Part shown: positions 19,632-22,230 of the stretch, piece by piece | Position numbering within the stretch: position 1 is the first letter of the stretch | How the letters are laid out: every line of letters begins with the position of its first letter | Origin: Hypsibius dujardini | Taxonomy: Eukaryota; Tardigrada; Eutardigrada; Parachela; Hypsibiidae | Direction: 5' to 3' | NCBI GenBank assembly: GCA_001579985.1 | Contig: LRSR01014449.1 | Location: 1-22,230 of the forward strand | Length of the DNA stretch: 22,230 bases | Made by a program: the position numbers and the translations under genes | The notes under the pieces: model-generated | Databases searched by the model: none | The model's input: only the letters and a program-made list of their open reading frames with translations | What the model was told of the DNA's origin: nothing

Positions 19632-20040
19632 ATTCAAGTTACTACTATTTTAAGATTGTTTGAATGTCATGCCCTGCCGTGTACCAATTAAGCAGAGATA
19701 CTTGCACAAAGTCATTTTCAGTTTTGTTTTAACTTATTTGATCGATTGCGATCACAATAATAAGCATCACTAAAAGTGTAGTCTAACAAAAGGCATCGCC
19801 CACCGAGATTCACCTTTGCCTCAGTTCCGCGGAAAAAAAAAACATGGAAGGAGCCTTTTCGGCACGTTCACACCACGCCGTGGAAAACAATTGAGTAACC
19901 AGTACGATGGCGGCCAACTGTGAGTTTGCTTACGCGGTCAACAGCCCTTCGCGACCACGTACCGACCGGTACATAATGTATACACGTGGGCATGTTTTAG
20001 CGCTACCCGAGTGAAGCCATTTATCTCGGTTTATGCGTAA

Positions 20041-20084
20041 AGCCCTATACTGACGGAGCTAAATAGCTTAACTCAGTTAGGGCT
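20041..20084. repeat. 44-bp imperfect palindrome
   Basis: AGCCCTA/TAGGGCT, ACTGA/TCAGT and AGCTA/TAGCT pair in register around a central AA, with small bulges between. Confidence 0.65.
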
Positions 20085-20403
20085 ATAATATGGCCACGGT
20101 GAGAACTTTCCTATCGCTCGCCCTTACTGACAATGTATCAAGATAAGTCGTCGCTTTGCACTTTTTTTCCTAAACGTCGTTACAGCGACCGATGCCTGAA
20201 AGAGGGGCGAGAAAAAAAGAGGTTAACATGAAGAAAGTTCACCGTGGTATTACCGAAGAGTACTGCACCGGAATTACCCGGCATTGACCGGTGTCAGGCC
20301 GGAGAGGCGAGATCCAGGCCGACGGTTCGTGTATATATGTGGACCGTCGATTGTTTAGTCCCGGTCTCAAGTTATCTTTCAACACTGCTTGCTTTGATCG
20401 CAT

Positions 20404-20413
20404 TATATTTAAA
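20404..20413 (+). promoter_or_regulatory. Candidate TATA box of the SYSAPA-repeat gene
   Basis: TATATTTAAA lies 114 bp before the start codon at 20527, which would leave a 5' UTR of roughly 80-90 nt. A second candidate, TATATA, lies at about 20332. Not proven. Confidence 0.35.
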
Positions 20414-20526
20414 CCAACAACTCTACCTTCCCGTCTGTTCCGGAGCTTTCTAATTACTTTTCCTTTCGCAAAGTCTTTCCAGTAGCTTTCGGTGACCGGT
20501 TATAGCAACATCAACAAGCTTCCAAG

Positions 20527-21868
20527 ATGACTTCAGCATTGGCCGTCGCCTTGATTTTGGCTTTGAGTAAGTTTACAAAATCTTTCCTATTTTACAGTTT
20601 TGAAGATTCCTTCGTTGTTTTTGTGAGATGTTTCTCCCATTGTTTCCCTTGTAATCACTCTATTTTGTGCAGGTGTAAGCTCAGGGTACGCTCAATACGG
20701 ACAGAGCAGTTACAGCGCCCCTGCAGCCTCCTATAGCCAACCCGCAGCCAGCTATAGCGCACCGTCCTATCAAGCCCCGAAGGCGAGCTACTCAGCGCCG
20801 TCTTATTCCGCTCCGGCTTACCAAGCTCCGGCTCCGTCCTACCAAGCCCCGGCCTACTCTGCACCCGCTCCGGCGTACCAAGCACCGGCCTCCTACTCTG
20901 CCCCGGCTCCGTCCTACCAAGCTCCGGCGTCGTACGCGGCCCCCGTGCAGTCCTACGCCCAACCGTCTTACTCCGCTCCGGCTCCGAGCTACCAGGCTCC
21001 CGCGTACTCTGCACCCGCTCCGTCCTATCAAGCTCCGTCCTACTCCGCACCTGCTGCGTCCTACTCTGCACCTGCTCCGTCTTACTCCGCACCTGCTCCG
21101 TCCTACTCCGCACCAGCTCCGAGCTACCAAGCACCGGCCTCCTACTCGGCCCCTGCCCCATCCTATCAAGCCCCGGCCTACTCCGCACCCGCTCCGGCGT
21201 ACCAGGCTCCGGCTCAATCCTACTCCGCGCCCGCCCCGTCCTACCAAGCTCCGGCTCAGAGCTACGCCGCTCCCTCCTATTCCGCCCCTGCTCCGTCTTA
21301 CTCTGCTCCGGCTCAGTCCTACGGAAGCTCTTACTCTGCCCCGGCCCCGGCTTACCAAGCTCCCGCTCAATCCTACGGAAGCTCTTACTCCGCTCCGAGC
21401 TACCCGAGCTATAGCAACTACCAGCAAAAGTCGTCATACGCCGCTCCCGCCTACCAGCAACCGTCCTACTCCGCACCGGCTTATCAGGCACCGGCACAGT
21501 CCTACTCCGCGCCAGCTCAGAGCTACTCAGCCCCGCAGGCTTCCTACTCTGCTCCCGCTTCTTACTCTGCTCCGGCTCCGTCCTACTCGGCTCCTGCCTA
21601 CCAAGCACCTGCCGCCTACTCTGCCCCGGCTCCGTCTTACTCTGCTCCGGCTGCCTCTTATTCCGCTCCCGCATCCTATTCGGCTCCCGCTGCTTCTTAC
21701 TCCGCCCCGGCTTCATACTCTGCGCCTGCAGCCTCCTACTCCGCGCCGGCGGCTTCCTACTCCGCGCCGGCGGCTTCCTACTCCGCGCCGGCGGCTTCCT
21801 ACTCGGCACCAGCGGCCACCTACTCGGCTCCTGCTTCATCCTACTCCGCTTCATCATCATCTTATTAA
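20527..21868 (+). CDS. Secreted Tyr/Ser/Ala/Pro repeat structural protein, 411 aa
   Basis: Exon 1 (20527-20566) encodes most of a signal peptide (MTSALAVALILAL) and exon 2 (20673-21868) the rest; the junction TTGA|GTAAGT...GTGCAG|GTGTA is in phase 1 and gives SVSSGYA. The mature chain is almost wholly built from two short units, SYSAPA(P/A) and YQAPA, mixed in the first two-thirds. A middle insert (SYGSSYSAPSYPSYSNYQQK) follows, and the last third is nearly pure SYSAPA(A). It has no Cys, no chitin-binding R&R motif and almost no charge. Regular Tyr in a Pro/Ala setting resembles cuticle, resilin-like or adhesive proteins, where Tyr can be cross-linked; this is an analogy only. Likely extracellular matrix, cuticle or secreted coating. 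The last eight or so units are close to identical at the DNA level, suggesting recent expansion. Long minus-strand open frames opposite it are by-products of the repeat. Confidence 0.88.
20695..21850 (+). repeat. Coding tandem repeat of TCCTACTCCGCNCCNGC-like units
   Basis: 18-21-bp units coding SYSAPA/SYQAPA fill the second exon. GGCTTCCTACTCCGCGCC recurs almost identically at 21749-21800. Length variation between individuals is expected here. Confidence 0.85.
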
Positions 21869-21882
21869 ACGCTTTCCGATCG

Positions 21883-21961
21883 GTAAGATTCTTAATATCT
21901 TTCTTTTCTTAAAGGCCTTATTCTGCCCACTCATCATAATGCTGTCTTCTTCTATTTTCAG
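21883..21961 (+). other. Probable intron in the 3' UTR of the SYSAPA gene
   Basis: GTAAGATTC at 21883 and TTCTATTTTCAG ending at 21961 form a good donor/acceptor pair 79 bp apart, starting 14 nt after the stop codon. This is close enough to the stop not to be expected to trigger nonsense-mediated decay. Confidence 0.55.
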
Positions 21962-22221
21962 GCTTCTGGACCTGTTTCCACTTCTCACTGCCTCTGGCTG
22001 GATAACTGGACCACACCGCCGGATCCGCTAATTTTGCATGCTGCTGCTGCTCCGCCAATCTCCCTCCATTAGCTGCACGCTTTGCGATCCCAGTCGATCA
22101 TCTTTTTTTTACTATTTGCATTTGCTTTTTTACGACGCTTTTGTTTGCATGCATTTTTCGGTCACCTCCCACTGCCGTTCTTCCTTGTATGCTCACTGTG
22201 TAGCGGCTGGCTCTTCAGATT

Positions 22222-22227
22222 ATTAAA
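22222..22227 (+). promoter_or_regulatory. Poly(A) signal ATTAAA at the window edge
   Basis: ATTAAA, the commonest variant of AATAAA, lies 354 nt after the SYSAPA stop codon. Cleavage would fall just beyond the window. Confidence 0.4.
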
Positions 22228-22230
22228 TGT

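Larger units (their letters stand above)
17691..20526. other. Long gene-poor region between two divergent genes
   Basis: The 5' end of the minus-strand repeat-unit gene should lie at the left and the promoter of the plus-strand SYSAPA gene at the right. Open frames at 17785-18032 and 18245-18472 (minus) show no signal peptide, family motif or fitting splice phase. Two imperfect palindromes are present (19583-19631, 20041-20084). Otherwise A+T-rich with nothing I can support. Confidence 0.5.

Noticed and set aside
20655-21860. 401-residue minus-strand open frame rich in Arg, Ser, Glu and Pro, and a second Gly/Arg/Ser/Val-rich one at 20792-21427
   Set aside because: Both are antisense by-products of the SYSAPA coding repeat. 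The plus frame has a signal peptide, a clean intron and a poly(A) signal.
22038-22226. 62-residue plus-strand frame at the window end
   Set aside because: Lies in the 3' UTR of the SYSAPA gene before its poly(A) signal.

Overview
This is animal nuclear DNA, most likely from a eutardigrade. The genes carry GT-AG introns, many of them 60-80 bp. There is an intron-containing tRNA, and there are short inverted-repeat transposons. The lineage call rests on a four-exon minus-strand gene (6717-8064) that reads as a secretory abundant heat-soluble (SAHS) protein, a family known from eutardigrades. I cannot name the species. All exon models were assembled by hand from splice motifs, reading-frame phase and protein resemblance; no transcript data were available.

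Layout. 246-1335 (-): 3' part of an unrecognised, highly charged protein gene. 3051-4593 (+): unrecognised two-exon gene with a central coiled coil. 4657-5904 (-): complete thymine DNA glycosylase (TDG), tail to tail with the previous gene. 6016-6107 (+): tRNA-Arg(CCG) with a 20-nt intron. 6717-8064 (-): SAHS gene whose large intron holds a degenerate inverted-repeat element. 9438-10661 (+): small secreted cysteine-rich, Ly6-like gene with a frame break in exon 2 and a MITE (10032-10389) in an intron. 12071-12349: a second, unrelated MITE. 13016-14526 (-): secreted Cu/Zn superoxide dismutase with an N-terminal disordered extension of about 280 residues. 15775-17690 (-): unrecognised gene built of three tandem two-exon units in a regular phase pattern, with in-frame stops in one exon. 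20527-21868 (+): secreted Tyr/Ser/Ala/Pro repeat protein, 411 aa, with a 3'-UTR intron and a poly(A) signal at the window edge.

The genes do not form an operon. Three of them (SAHS, TDG, secreted SOD) fit a desiccation-tolerance theme: protein/membrane protection, base-excision repair and extracellular superoxide removal. Their proximity may be chance. The most novel-looking items are the two-exon-unit repeat gene at 15775-17690 and the disordered-tail SOD.
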